Positions 8,431 to 17,636 of a stretch of 64,000 nucleotides of DNA are shown here, in pieces. Source of the stretch: Desulfobacterium sp. (lineage in GTDB: Bacteria > Desulfobacterota > Desulfobacteria > Desulfobacterales > Desulfobacteraceae). The stretch lies in contig JAEINR010000008.1 of assembly GCA_016342325.1 (NCBI GenBank), forward strand, positions 47,242-111,241. The letters run 5' to 3'. A program made the position numbers and the translations under genes. The notes under the pieces were generated by a model, which saw nothing but the letters and a program-made list of their open reading frames with translations, was not told where the DNA came from and made no database searches. Position 1 is the first letter of the stretch. Every line of letters begins with the position of its first letter.

Positions 8431-8916
8431 TTATCGCTTTTCTTCAAATTGCTTTCGCTCTCGATTTTTTTGAGTCTTTTCCGGGTCAAAGATCCTTCCG
8501 CTGATTGCGATGTAGACGCCGGGGGGCAGGGTCTGGACCGCGGCGATGGCACAGCCGAGGTTGAAGGTTGCATCGCTGGATTTGAACCCGGCGGGTTCCA
8601 TGGCACCGGTGAGAACGATGGTCTTGTTTTTTATCTGCTTAAGGGCTACGCCTGTTTCAACCATGGTGTCTGTTCCGTGGGTGATGACGATGCGATCGTG
8701 GGGGTCTGCCACCACTGCCTTAAGGAGACTTTTTCTGTCCTGGTCTGTCATGTCCAGGGAGTCTTTTTTCAGGAGGGAGTCCACCTCGTAGTCAAAGTTG
8801 ATCCGGGCATCCTTTAGGATCTCCTGGATACTGGGCGGCCCAATCTCATACCTGCTCATGGCGTCAAAATAGACCTTGTCAATGGTTCCACCCAGGGTGA
8901 TAAATTTGATTTTCAA
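8431..8916 (-). CDS. Single-domain asparaginase-like protein
   Basis: 161 residues, equal to only the N-terminal catalytic domain of L-asparaginases (normally about 330). Both catalytic threonine motifs are present: TLGGTID (Thr11) and HGTDT (80-84), with VLTGAMEP after them. The C-terminal domain, which contributes to tetramer active sites, is missing, and the chain ends in a charged tail (KNRERKQFEEK). The start is TTG at 8916 with AGAGGAG 5 bases upstream; it overlaps the recX stop, implying translational coupling. Short homologues occur in other bacteria, so this is probably a real small family rather than a truncation. Whether it hydrolyses asparagine is unknown. Confidence 0.75.
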   Translation of the reverse strand: MKIKFITLGGTIDKVYFDAMSRYEIGPPSIQEILKDARINFDYEVDSLLKKDSLDMTDQDRKSLLKAVVADPHDRIVITHGTDTMVETGVALKQIKNKTIVLTGAMEPAGFKSSDATFNLGCAIAAVQTLPPGVYIAISGRIFDPEKTQKNRERKQFEEKR

Positions 8917-9389
8917 CGGTACTCCTCTGATCGATGGTTTGGATCCAGGCAATTTCGGTAGGTTGAGATCGAGACCTCATAGCCGAATCCCCTGTTTCTT
9001 AAATGGTTCATCACCTTTTTCTTAAAGGTTTCCCTGTCAAGATTTTGCCACTGGCCGAGCTTGGATTTGACGGCTCTCAGGGCTGTGTCAAAATCGTCAA
9101 CCCCAGCGATGGTTTCCTGGATGATGGCGTCGCTGATCCCCTTTTGTCTCAGTTCATATTTCAGGGCAAACCTGGATTTGGGTCGAAATCGCTCCCTGCT
9201 TTCAACAAACAGTGCGGCGAATTCCTTGTCATCAAGCAGGCGCTCTTGCTTGAGGGTTGATACGGTCTGGTCGATCACCTGGGACTCAAACCCCTTTTTT
9301 TTGAGGTTCACCTCTGTCTCCTTTATGCTCCTTGCCCGGGGGGCAAGGAATCGGATCGCCTGGTTATAGGCCTTTGAACAATCACTCAT
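8913..9389 (-). CDS. recX: RecX regulatory protein
   Basis: 158 residues. RecX binds and restrains RecA filaments during recombination and the SOS response. The tandem three-helix repeats are visible: YNQAIRFLAPRARSIKETEVNLKKKGF, then ERLLDDKEFAALFVESR with RPKSRFALKYELRQKGI, then a third repeat to the end. These are typical RecX signatures, and the length is standard. The ATG at 9389 sits just after the thioesterase stop (TGA AAATG), so translation is probably coupled. recA is not in this window. Confidence 0.85.
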   Translation of the reverse strand: MSDCSKAYNQAIRFLAPRARSIKETEVNLKKKGFESQVIDQTVSTLKQERLLDDKEFAALFVESRERFRPKSRFALKYELRQKGISDAIIQETIAGVDDFDTALRAVKSKLGQWQNLDRETFKKKVMNHLRNRGFGYEVSISTYRNCLDPNHRSEEYR

Positions 9390-9391
9390 TT

Positions 9392-10156
9392 TCAGTTCTG
9401 GGGCCTCCACGAGATGTTAATCCGGGCAAGTTCCATGGTTCCCTTTTTTCCCAGGATGGAGTGCCGGGTTTGAGGCCCTTCCCGGGTTTCAATGATCTGG
9501 GTCCTGGATACGATGGCCTCTCCGTAAAAGGACTCCCTGTGAAAGGTGACATTGATCGTTTCCGGCTTGTAGTTTAAGAACAGGGACTCCGGAACCGTTT
9601 CAACGGCCCACTCCACGTAGATGGCATTGTTTACGTGGTGGTTCAGATCTAGGTCGTGCATCCGTATCTTAAACGGCAGTTCGAAATCAACCTGATCAGG
9701 GCTTTTGAGCGCCTGAAAAAACTCTGTGGCTGAGGGGGTGTTCTGCTGCAGAAATCTGTCCGAAAGATATCTGCTCAACCGGACGGGCCTGCCGTTCTGC
9801 TTCTTGACCATCACCCAGAATGCCCTGGCCGTGACGATCTCCGTGGCGTTGCTGTCTATGATTCTGAAATGCCGCAACTCGTAGAGGTTTTTTACCGGAG
9901 TTCTCCAGGTCTCTATCCATATTTCGTCACGCCATTTGGGGGGTGCTTTTATCTCTATCTGATATCGTGAGATGACCCAGGCAAGATCTTCTCTGGCCAG
10001 GTCAAATCCTGAAACGCCCAAGGTCGCGGCATGTTCCGAGGCCGCATCCTGAAGAAAGTTGAGAATGCTTACGATCTTGAGCTGTCCTTGGGAACCTAGT
10101 GTCGAGTATCCGATATCTGCGTTTTTGGTGTAGATGGAATCAGGATCAGGCATCAT
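9392..10156 (-). CDS. Acyl-ACP thioesterase (double hotdog fold)
   Basis: 254 residues, the normal size of bacterial FatA/FatB-type thioesterases, which release fatty acids from acyl carrier protein in the cytoplasm. Two hotdog halves can be seen. The first contains DAASEHAATLG and LAWVISRYQIEI. The second contains HDLDLNHHVNNAIYVEWAVE, the family signature carrying the catalytic Asn/His region. The ATG ATG start overlaps the stop of the preceding NIF3-C-like gene, with no clear ribosome binding site, which suggests coupling. A role in membrane lipid turnover or lipid A supply is inference. Confidence 0.85.
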   Translation of the reverse strand: MMPDPDSIYTKNADIGYSTLGSQGQLKIVSILNFLQDAASEHAATLGVSGFDLAREDLAWVISRYQIEIKAPPKWRDEIWIETWRTPVKNLYELRHFRIIDSNATEIVTARAFWVMVKKQNGRPVRLSRYLSDRFLQQNTPSATEFFQALKSPDQVDFELPFKIRMHDLDLNHHVNNAIYVEWAVETVPESLFLNYKPETINVTFHRESFYGEAIVSRTQIIETREGPQTRHSILGKKGTMELARINISWRPQN

Positions 10157-10502
10157 TGTCGTCTTTGTTGCTCTCTGTCAGTATCAGGTCATTCAAGGTT
10201 GTTATTTTCACAGCATGGTAAGCCGGCTCTTCATATGGGTGCGTATCGACCAGTTCCATTAGAACCGCTTTAATAATATCATTGTTACAGATCAAATCAA
10301 CCTTATATTCTACTTCCCGGTGAATTTTTCCTTGGTTGCCTGTGAAAGGGGTGCTGCCGGCAAGGGCACGAAACTGGCCGACCCCCTTTGTCTGCCATGC
10401 ACAGCAGTCGTAGCTGCCCAATTTGCCGGCCCCTTTTTTAAACAGCGCTGTTTTTACGGTTTCCAGGTGGGAATCGGGTACATAAAACGATACAAGATAC
10501 AT
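10146..10502 (-). CDS. NIF3-C-terminal-like (YqfO-type) protein
   Basis: 118 residues from the ATG at 10502, set by an AAGGAGGT site; frames starting further upstream would run into the AsmA gene. The sequence MYLVSFYVPDSHLETVKTALF, GSYDCCAWQTKGVGQFRALAGSTPF and HPYEEPAYHAVKI is the signature of the PII-like insert domain of NIF3/YqfO proteins, here as a stand-alone gene. Stand-alone versions are widespread and of unknown function. It overlaps the thioesterase gene by 11 bases. Confidence 0.8.
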   Translation of the reverse strand: MYLVSFYVPDSHLETVKTALFKKGAGKLGSYDCCAWQTKGVGQFRALAGSTPFTGNQGKIHREVEYKVDLICNNDIIKAVLMELVDTHPYEEPAYHAVKITTLNDLILTESNKDDNDA

Positions 10503-10518
10503 GGAACCTCCTTGTCGA

Positions 10519-13500
10519 TCAGTTGTTCGGAAGCTTTTCAATAAGCTTGAACGGTGTTTCAAGAATTCGCTGCATGGTTCCGACCAGCCCTTTGCCGACT
10601 TCGGAGGGGGGAAGCAGGAACACCTTAGGATCATGGAGGTTTCCAACAGCCTTTACAGGAATGGAAATCAACCTTCCATTGAGAATCGTTCCAAGGATGG
10701 GAATCTTTTCAATGAGGATATCAGCGGTCTTGAACGGGGCAACAAGGCAGGTGAGTTCCATGGTTTGCTTTACCGGGTCGATCCAGCCGGTGAAAATGAG
10801 GGTCATGTCTGCACCGTCGATTACGGCGCTGTTAAGAACGATTCTGCTGTCTTTTACATCGGCATCCACCGTCAACGATGTGTAGGCAAAGCCGTTCTGT
10901 TCGATGTCCGGCAGTTTTCCACTGAAAAGCGCTGATATGTTGACCACCGAGAGGATCCTGGAGAGCAGTGTCAGTTTGTAGATGCGTCCACCCTGGGAGG
11001 TGAGGTCGACAGGGCCCTGGACGTTGCCGGCCACGGTCTCTGCACTGCCGCTTGCGTGGAGATTTGCCTTGAGGGAGTACTCTCCCTTGATCAGATTTTT
11101 TTTGCCCCAGATGCATGAAAAAGTCTTGTTCAGGTCTCCCTTTGGGATATCAACGGCTGCTTTGATATCAATGGCACCGTCATTATTGACCATGGTGCCG
11201 GTGCCGTCCAGGGTGCAACATCGGGCGTGGACGATGGTAATGTCTGTTTTTGGGCCGTTCAAGGAGACCCTGGCCTCAACCGGGCTGAAAATGTATCCCT
11301 TATACTTAACGGCTTTGGCTTTCAGGGTGATGGGTTTGGAGAAAACCTGTTTAAGGACCGGCTCTTTTTTCGTTTCTGCTCCGGGTGTTTTGATTGTATC
11401 CAGGTCGATAAAATCAGCCACCACCGTAATGCTGTTTTCAATGTTGGATTCGATTGAAAAATGCTTTCCCTGGGTCAGGGAGAGGAGGCGTTTCAGAATC
11501 AGGCTGCCTGGGGCCAAAAGGGGCTCCAGGGTCCGGGTATCCAGGTTGCCAAGAAAGTTCAGGCGGTCTTCCTGAATTGACAGTTGGGCGTTGGTTCGGT
11601 CTTTCTCCCTGAGTTCCGCCCGGTTGATCACATAGGCATCGGGGGTGCCCTTGATGTTGAGGAACAGGTCGGTTTCCCTGTCAAATGTGAGCTGCCCTTT
11701 GAACTCGGGTGTTCCCTCGCCTGTACTGAAAAATCCTTTGGACAAGGTGAGGGGCATGGCCAGTTCGTCTATATAGGGCACCTTTGTCAACGAGGAGACC
11801 AACCCCGGCCCGGTGACGGTTCCAGCCATGTTGGTGAGCGTTGCCGTTTGGTGGGAAACACGGAAATCACAGGCAGCGTCGTATATCTCAGCCTTTGAAT
11901 TTGCGGTTCCCAGGTCCAGGTCGGCCAGGTCGCCGGTGACGTCGTACTGCCATTTTTCAGGCGTCAGAACCGGCCCCTCCATGGTGATCCGGTCAACCTT
12001 TAATTTGCCCAGGGCCGATTTGATAGGGAACAATGCGGTTTGAACAGGGTTGAATGAGGTGAGCCATGGAAAGAACCTTGACAGATCAAGCTGGGCCCCG
12101 GCTGTCTCTATTGTGAGAAAGGGGGTGCTGCCCAGGGTGACCGAGCCGGTGACATTGGAGAACGTTCCCATGTCAGACGCGCCATTCATGTTGTTGACGG
12201 AGATGGCGTCGGCCTCGTAGGTGAACTCCTTTGCGATGATGTGCATGTTGCCGGGAATGCGGTTGTATTCACCATCAAGGCTGATCTCTGTGGCCTTGAC
12301 CCATACGGAAAGGTCGCCGTTGCCTTTTTTCAGGTGGAGAACGCCCTCAGCCTTCCCCTGGATTCGGTCACAGCGGTCAAGTTCTTTTGCCAGAAGGGTG
12401 TCGGGTAGGAGTTTTTTTAAAGCCCGGGGAAGTCTTGACAGATCTGCGGAAAGGTCGAATTCACCTTCAAAGGCGTTGTGATCGCCAAGGATATCCACAT
12501 CCAGGGTGCCTTTACGGATCAACGCCCCCTCGACACGGCCGTTGGTCACATCTGTGTGGAGAATTCCCTTTGCCATGGTCACCGTTCCCTGGATGTTGGA
12601 AACGGTAAGCACTGTTTCAGGGATCCTGACACCTCCCTTTATGATGAAGCCGGTGATGACCATGGCTTCAGGGTCGAACAGGTCTTTCAAGCTGTCTGAA
12701 TTGAACGAGACTGTGACAGAAGGGGCAAGGCCGCTTCGTAATATCCAGAATATTTCCTGGCAGACCTCGTCGGATTTGAGGAGCTCAAGGGCGGCGCTCC
12801 TTGTCTGGTCGATGTTGACATTGGTTCCTTTGAAGGTGATGGCGGAGCGCTTTGTCTTGCGGTCAAAGGTAAAGTCGATGGCGCAGTCAAGTTTGGGGGA
12901 GTCAAGCTGGATCGGATCGATGGACGCAGCGATTCGCTCCTTGGTTAAAACGGCCCTTGCCGTTATTTTTTGTCCCGAGATTTCCGGGGCCTTTGGGTTT
13001 TTCAGCAAAATCTTCGGAGACACCAACTCCAGGTCAAGGGTGAGGAAGGTCGACTGGGTGTAGGAAAATTGTATCTTTACACGTTCCGAGGTCACGGATG
13101 TGATGGTTTCTCCCAGGGAGAGGCCCGGGATGGTATTCTCCCCAAGCTTGAGGTCTCGAATCAATGCCTCTCCGTTGATTCTCCGGGTTTTAGGCGAGAC
13201 CATAAAGGATGCATCCATCCTAGCAAACAGGTCTGACTGAAAATTTTCTACAACCACGGCAAGGTCGTTCTGGGTTTCCGGAAGCAGGGAAAAGAGCGCC
13301 GGCTCCGATATCTCCATCAGGGGCGGCAGCCCCGGTTGCTTCCTTTTTATTGCTGTTTTAGCATCCACCTGTGAGGCCAGAACCGTTTTAAAGCATATCT
13401 TGTTGATATCGATCTTGCCCATTGCAAGGTTCAGGACGTCGGGGTAGAGCAGGGTCTCGTTGACGGAGAGGCGGATCCTGCCCTTGATATCCATGCCAAG

Positions 13501-13722
13501 GCCTTGGATGGTCAAAAGAGGGCGGGGAAAAAATTTAAAATCGATGTTGTGGGTGGTTGTGGTGGCGTGGAGTCGCTTGGATAGAAACGTTGAGATCTCG
13601 TGTTTAACAAAGGCCGAGTCAACGATCCAGGGAAGGGATGCCATGAGGCCCGTGACGCAGATAATCACAAACAGGGTGATGAAAAGGAGGGGGCGTTTAA
13701 AGCTTTTTTCTTTTGGGGTCAT
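10519..13722 (-). CDS. Large AsmA-family protein
   Basis: 1067 residues. An N-terminal membrane helix (about 12-32) is followed by the AsmA start motif (AFVKHEISTFLSKRL, DFKFFPRPLLTIQGL). A very long beta-rich periplasmic region follows, and an AsmA-like C-terminal segment (GPVDLTSQGGRIYKLTLLSRILSVVNI...). AsmA/TamB/YhdP relatives form long hydrophobic grooves thought to carry phospholipids to the outer membrane; that role here is inference from the family. No clear ribosome binding site precedes the ATG. A second long protein of similar architecture (17633-20905) lies in the same gene run. Confidence 0.8.
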   Translation of the reverse strand: MTPKEKSFKRPLLFITLFVIICVTGLMASLPWIVDSAFVKHEISTFLSKRLHATTTTHNIDFKFFPRPLLTIQGLGMDIKGRIRLSVNETLLYPDVLNLAMGKIDINKICFKTVLASQVDAKTAIKRKQPGLPPLMEISEPALFSLLPETQNDLAVVVENFQSDLFARMDASFMVSPKTRRINGEALIRDLKLGENTIPGLSLGETITSVTSERVKIQFSYTQSTFLTLDLELVSPKILLKNPKAPEISGQKITARAVLTKERIAASIDPIQLDSPKLDCAIDFTFDRKTKRSAITFKGTNVNIDQTRSAALELLKSDEVCQEIFWILRSGLAPSVTVSFNSDSLKDLFDPEAMVITGFIIKGGVRIPETVLTVSNIQGTVTMAKGILHTDVTNGRVEGALIRKGTLDVDILGDHNAFEGEFDLSADLSRLPRALKKLLPDTLLAKELDRCDRIQGKAEGVLHLKKGNGDLSVWVKATEISLDGEYNRIPGNMHIIAKEFTYEADAISVNNMNGASDMGTFSNVTGSVTLGSTPFLTIETAGAQLDLSRFFPWLTSFNPVQTALFPIKSALGKLKVDRITMEGPVLTPEKWQYDVTGDLADLDLGTANSKAEIYDAACDFRVSHQTATLTNMAGTVTGPGLVSSLTKVPYIDELAMPLTLSKGFFSTGEGTPEFKGQLTFDRETDLFLNIKGTPDAYVINRAELREKDRTNAQLSIQEDRLNFLGNLDTRTLEPLLAPGSLILKRLLSLTQGKHFSIESNIENSITVVADFIDLDTIKTPGAETKKEPVLKQVFSKPITLKAKAVKYKGYIFSPVEARVSLNGPKTDITIVHARCCTLDGTGTMVNNDGAIDIKAAVDIPKGDLNKTFSCIWGKKNLIKGEYSLKANLHASGSAETVAGNVQGPVDLTSQGGRIYKLTLLSRILSVVNISALFSGKLPDIEQNGFAYTSLTVDADVKDSRIVLNSAVIDGADMTLIFTGWIDPVKQTMELTCLVAPFKTADILIEKIPILGTILNGRLISIPVKAVGNLHDPKVFLLPPSEVGKGLVGTMQRILETPFKLIEKLPNN

Positions 13723-13818
13723 GGTCAGGAGGGTTTATGGTGTTTCCACTCGAATTGATGTCTGTTTTACCGCATGTGAAAAGACATGGGGTCTATTCAT
13801 ATCCGAGGCGCTATAATC

Positions 13819-13851
13819 CCAGCACCGGCGGAAAACAGAGGCCGGCGCTGG
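13819..13851 (-). terminator. Hairpin after ppiC
   Basis: CCAGCACCGGC (13819-13829) pairs with GCCGGCGCTGG (13841-13851), 10 of 11 pairs with an 11-base loop. It lies 10 bases past the ppiC stop. No clear T-run follows, so it may be a stabilising or Rho-assisted element that separates ppiC from the AsmA gene. Confidence 0.5.
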
Positions 13852-13861
13852 AATGGGATGC

Positions 13862-14143
13862 CTATTCAGTGCGGCTGGTGACTTCAACCACATGGTAACC
13901 GAAATCGGTTTTTACAGGACCATGGGGTTTTCCAACCTCTTCGTTAAATACAACCCGGTCAAATTCCGGAACCATCTGTCCTGGGCCAAACTCGCCAAGG
14001 TCTCCGCCCTGTCGTCCGGAAGGGCATTTTGAATGCTGTTTCGCAAGCTCAGCAAAATCGGTTCCGTTGTTGATCTGGTCGATAAGGTCCTGGCACTGAT
14101 CTTCTTTGTCTACAAGAATATGGCGCGCACACGCTTTTGCCAT
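13862..14143 (-). CDS. ppiC: Parvulin-type peptidyl-prolyl isomerase PpiC
   Basis: 93 residues: the minimal parvulin fold with no signal peptide, so it is cytoplasmic. All family motifs are present: [56 protein letters not shown], and FGYHVVEV at the end. E. coli PpiC is 93 residues and nearly collinear. AAGGAGAA precedes the ATG. It has its own hairpins on both sides and is probably transcribed alone. Confidence 0.93.
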   Translation of the reverse strand: MAKACARHILVDKEDQCQDLIDQINNGTDFAELAKQHSKCPSGRQGGDLGEFGPGQMVPEFDRVVFNEEVGKPHGPVKTDFGYHVVEVTSRTE

Positions 14144-14200
14144 GGGTTTCTCCTTTTTTGTAGGTTATGGCTCCTTGCATATGAATTGAGCCTTTTCTGA

Positions 14201-14247
14201 TTACACTTCGGTAAGTCAGGTATCAATTCGAGTGCAAGCATCTGTAA
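14201..14247. repeat. REP-like intergenic element, copy 1
   Basis: A 47-bp imperfect palindrome with TTACA and TGTAA at its ends. Its right part (GTATCA, GAGTGCAAGCATCTGTA) matches 42390-42435 with most differences being transitions (GTATCA, AAGTGCGAACATCTATA). Both copies lie just past the 3' end of a minus-strand gene (here prc). Confidence 0.5.
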
Positions 14248-14297
14248 TTAATCATACAGGGCGAAATACTAACCAATTACAGGCCAAATAGCAAGGA

Positions 14298-16382
14298 TTA
14301 CCAGTGTAGTTCCTTGGTTTTGGCAAGGTCAATGAAATCGACAACCACCTGTTCTGTTTCCTTCAGGAGAAAGTCATGGTCGTTTTTGCCCTCCTCGGTT
14401 CTATCCTCGTTCTCCTCCATCTTTTCCAGGGGGGCAAGGCCCTTGGCCTGTCGGGATCGGTTCTCGATCTCAAGCTCCATGGTGGTGAATCGCTCTTTCT
14501 GTTCTTTGCGCATTGTCTCGTTCAACGACCACTGCTTCAGGTTGTATATGTCCGAGGCAAGGCGATATTTTGATCTGAGGTAGAGAAAGTCCGGGCTTGT
14601 TTCGGTTCGTTTTTCATGGTTTGCCCGAAGTGTCCCTATGAACGGTGACAGGTCTTTGTAGGGCTGGAACTCTGCCCTACGGGACATGTCCCAGGGAAGG
14701 GCGCCCTTGAGGGAACTTTCACCCGTCTCCTCGGGGTTGTAGAGCCTTGGATAACTGATGTCCGGAGCCACCCCAAGGTTCTGGGTGCTCTTGCCGGAGA
14801 TCCTGTAAAATTTGGCGCTGGTGAGCTTCAGCTGGCCCTTGTCTATGGATTGAAGGGCTTGGACTGTTCCCTTGCCAAAGCTTCTGGTCCCGGTGATAAT
14901 GCCCCGGTTGTAATCCTTTATGGCCCCTGCAAAAATTTCGGAGGCCGAAGCGCTCATGCGGTTTATCATGACCACCAGGGGGCCTGTGTAGACGATGGAG
15001 GGGTCAGGATCGTTGAGCCGGGACATGAACCCGTTTCTTCCACGGATCTGCACCGTCGGCCCGGAGTTGATAAAAAGCCCCACAAGCTGGTTGACTTCCT
15101 GGAGGGAGCCGCCGCCGTTGTTTCTAAGGTCGATGATGAGTCCGTCGATGTTTTCCTTTTTGAGCTCCTCGATCAACTGTCTGACATCCCGGGTGGTGCT
15201 CCGGTAGTCGGTGGCCCCGGCCTGGGAACCCTTGAAATCCTGGTAAAAGGCGGGGATATCGATGATGCCGATGGTGTAATCCCGGCCATTGGCATGGACG
15301 GTTTCCACTGTCTTCTTGGCGGCTTGGTCTTCAAGTTTTACCTTGTCCCGCTTGATGCTGACAAGCCTTGCGTTGTGGTCGCCTTTTTTTTCAGCCGGAA
15401 TGATCTTGAGTCGGACGACGGTGTCCTTGGGGCCCCGGATCAGCTTTACCACATCGTCGATTCTCCAGCCCACAACATCCTGGATCTCCCCCAGGTCGTC
15501 CTGGCCAACGCCGATGATCCTGTCCCCGGGCATGAGCTGGTTTGATTTTTCAGCAGGGCCTGCCGTGATGAGCCTGACAACTTTAGTGTACTCATATTCG
15601 TTTTGGAGCACAGCGCCAATGCCTTCCAGGCTGAGACTCATCTGGATATCGAAATCCTCCGAGATTCTGGGGGGATAATATTGGGTGTGGGGGTCAAAGC
15701 TCATGGCAACGGCGTTCATGTAAGTTCTGAAGCCGTCGGCCGAGGTTGTCTGGGCAAGCCGCTTGAGCCTGCTCGTATAGCGCTTTGTCAATGTTTCGGT
15801 GATGGCGTCGTTTGGTTCCTTGTCAAGCTTCAGGGTCAGAACGGTGTTTTTAAGCGCTTTTTTCCACAGAAGTTCAAGTGCTTTCTTGTTGGCGGGCCAT
15901 GGTATCTCCTCCCTGGAGAGGTCGATGGTCTCAGTGGTGGTGAAGTCCAGGTCCGTTTCCCAGGTTTTTGCAAGGGAGATGATATAATCGAGCCGTTCAC
16001 GGGACCGCTCAATAAAGAGGTTGAAGAGATCGTTTCCCGGGGTCAGGTCACCCTTTTTCAGGGTGTTGTCCAACCGGTATCGCAGGGGCTCGAACCGATC
16101 GATATCCTCCTGGGTGAACAGGTTCTTGGACGGGTCCAGCATGGTGAGGTACCTGTCGAGAATCCGTGATGACACAGCGTTGTTGAGGCGGTTTCCCGAG
16201 TAGTGGTTCCGTTCAAGGGAGTTGATGATGGCAACGCAGGTGGTTCGGTCATCTGAAGTGAAGGTGATCTGGTCGGGGGGGGCAGGGTTTTTGCCTGACG
16301 CTGTTGCCAAGGCAGGCGGAACAAAAACCATGATGGCTGCTGCAAGAAGGGCAGCGATTGAAACAATCGGTAGACGCTTCAT
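14298..16382 (-). CDS. prc: Carboxy-terminal (tail-specific) processing protease Prc
   Basis: 694 residues with an N-terminal Sec signal (about 1-27), so it acts in the periplasm. Prc cleaves proteins from their C-termini, for instance lipoproteins and cell-wall hydrolases. Order: N-terminal helical domain, PDZ domain (about 240-330, IGAVLQNEYEYTKVVR...GDRIIGVG), S41 peptidase domain with SASASE (477-482) holding the serine nucleophile and FGKGTVQ with the lysine base (Lys504), then a DUF3340-type C-terminal tail. Its ATG overlaps the stop of the RbgA-like gene (ATGA), implying coupling. Confidence 0.92.
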   Translation of the reverse strand: MKRLPIVSIAALLAAAIMVFVPPALATASGKNPAPPDQITFTSDDRTTCVAIINSLERNHYSGNRLNNAVSSRILDRYLTMLDPSKNLFTQEDIDRFEPLRYRLDNTLKKGDLTPGNDLFNLFIERSRERLDYIISLAKTWETDLDFTTTETIDLSREEIPWPANKKALELLWKKALKNTVLTLKLDKEPNDAITETLTKRYTSRLKRLAQTTSADGFRTYMNAVAMSFDPHTQYYPPRISEDFDIQMSLSLEGIGAVLQNEYEYTKVVRLITAGPAEKSNQLMPGDRIIGVGQDDLGEIQDVVGWRIDDVVKLIRGPKDTVVRLKIIPAEKKGDHNARLVSIKRDKVKLEDQAAKKTVETVHANGRDYTIGIIDIPAFYQDFKGSQAGATDYRSTTRDVRQLIEELKKENIDGLIIDLRNNGGGSLQEVNQLVGLFINSGPTVQIRGRNGFMSRLNDPDPSIVYTGPLVVMINRMSASASEIFAGAIKDYNRGIITGTRSFGKGTVQALQSIDKGQLKLTSAKFYRISGKSTQNLGVAPDISYPRLYNPEETGESSLKGALPWDMSRRAEFQPYKDLSPFIGTLRANHEKRTETSPDFLYLRSKYRLASDIYNLKQWSLNETMRKEQKERFTTMELEIENRSRQAKGLAPLEKMEENEDRTEEGKNDHDFLLKETEQVVVDFIDLAKTKELHW

Positions 16383-17227
16383 ATGGTCTCCATGGGGATG
16401 GTATCGTTGGGGGTCTCAAGGCTGATTCGGCCGAGTTTTCCTGCCCGAAGTTCCCGGATCAGGATTTCCGACGCCTTTTGGTAATTGAGGGTACCCCCTT
16501 TCTGCAGGCATCCCCGTTTGGCTCCGATGGCCTCCACAAGGGCGAGTCCCTCACTGGGCAGGGGCTCGCTCAGCTTATACCGTTCACACAAAAGAGCCGG
16601 GTAGTGTTTCACGAGAATTTCTGCCGTAAAGCAGGCGATCTCGGTATAATCGATGGCCGTGTCGGAGATGGCACCGCTGGCTGCCAGGCGGTAGGTGGTC
16701 TCCTGGTTATCCATCACCGGCCAGAGAATGCCCGGGGTATCGTAGATGTCGACACCGTTTTTCAGCCCTGTTCGCTGCTGTTGCCGGGTGATGGCCGGCA
16801 CATCCCCCGTCCTGGCAATCTTTTTGCCAGCCAGGGTGTTGATGATGGTCGACTTTCCCGTGTTGGGAATGCCCACGACCATCATTCGGGTGCGTCTGGC
16901 CCTTCCTTTGTTGACTTTTTGGAGACAGAGATCGGCGGCTTTCCAGGTCCCTGAACTCTCTGTGCCCGTTATTGCAATGGCTTTTGTGGCGGGCTGTTGT
17001 CTGAAATACTCGAGCCACAATCGGGTCGTTTCGGGGTCGGCAAGGTCGTTTTTGTTGAGCACCTTGATCCTCAGGACGTTATTGCAGATCTTGTCAAGAA
17101 GGGGATTGCTGCTTGAGATCGGGATTCTGGCATCAAGAATTTCCATTACCACATCAACCTTTGAGACCGCTTTTTTCAGGAGCTCTTTGGTCTCTCTCAT
17201 ATGTCCCGGGAACCACTGGATATCCAT
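16379..17227 (-). CDS. rbgA: RbgA/YlqF-type ribosome-assembly GTPase
   Basis: 282 residues from MDIQWFPGHM, the conserved start of the family; longer upstream starts would overlap the preceding gene. The GTPase motifs are circularly permuted as in RbgA: NKND (G4) first, then GIPNTGKS (G1 P-loop), a DVPAITRQQQ region (G2) and DTPG (G3). The C-terminal helical domain carries the RNA-binding features. RbgA acts in late assembly of the 50S subunit. The start lies 7 bases after the upstream gene's stop, and prc follows with an overlap. Confidence 0.88.
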   Translation of the reverse strand: MDIQWFPGHMRETKELLKKAVSKVDVVMEILDARIPISSSNPLLDKICNNVLRIKVLNKNDLADPETTRLWLEYFRQQPATKAIAITGTESSGTWKAADLCLQKVNKGRARRTRMMVVGIPNTGKSTIINTLAGKKIARTGDVPAITRQQQRTGLKNGVDIYDTPGILWPVMDNQETTYRLAASGAISDTAIDYTEIACFTAEILVKHYPALLCERYKLSEPLPSEGLALVEAIGAKRGCLQKGGTLNYQKASEILIRELRAGKLGRISLETPNDTIPMETI

Positions 17228-17234
17228 TCGTTTT

Positions 17235-17636
17235 TTACTCTCTCCTATTGCTTTTGATGGCTTGGATTTCTTTCTCCAGGCAATTGATTCTTTTTTTGTC
17301 ACTCTCCGGCTTGCTTTTCAGGATAAGCTTGGGCTGTTCCTTTTGGGGGAGGGCGGTGACGGTTTCGGGATGGGGTGTTTCTTCTTCCTCTTCCTCTTCG
17401 GCGGTAAAGTAGAGGTAGATGAAAAAGAGGCCGCCTATAGCGCTTCCTGTAAAACCACCTGCTGCACTCGCGAAGAGGGTTTCAAGGTGGGTCTGTCCGA
17501 ACATGACACCGTAGGTGGCCCCGGCCAGAGTTCCGATGATTAATAGGGCTGTTGCTATACTGTACATGGATGCCAGTGTATCACACATTGCAGCAACGAT
17601 AAATGCCAAAAACGTTGATTGGCGGGCAAGAATCAT
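17235..17636 (-). CDS. Small membrane protein with acidic stretch
   Basis: 133 residues, not recognised. The N-terminal half has two hydrophobic segments (about 8-38 and 52-75) with small-residue motifs (GTLAGATYG, AAGGFTGSAIGG). An unbroken run of eight acidic residues after Ala77 follows, then a Pro-rich, basic, helix-prone tail. The ATG overlaps the stop of the DUF748 gene (ATGA). It lies between two envelope genes and RbgA and may be a small inner-membrane partner. No function is proposed. Confidence 0.65.
   Translation of the reverse strand: MILARQSTFLAFIVAAMCDTLASMYSIATALLIIGTLAGATYGVMFGQTHLETLFASAAGGFTGSAIGGLFFIYLYFTAEEEEEEETPHPETVTALPQKEQPKLILKSKPESDKKRINCLEKEIQAIKSNRRE

Noticed and set aside
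10320..10544. Long plus-strand frames opposite the NIF3-C-like and AsmA genes
   Set aside because: They are antisense shadows of strongly supported genes.
13735..13898. Plus-strand ORF starting ATGGTGTTTCC after an AGGAGG-like site
   Set aside because: It runs through the ppiC terminator hairpin and overlaps the end of ppiC on the other strand; the AGGAGG is probably chance.
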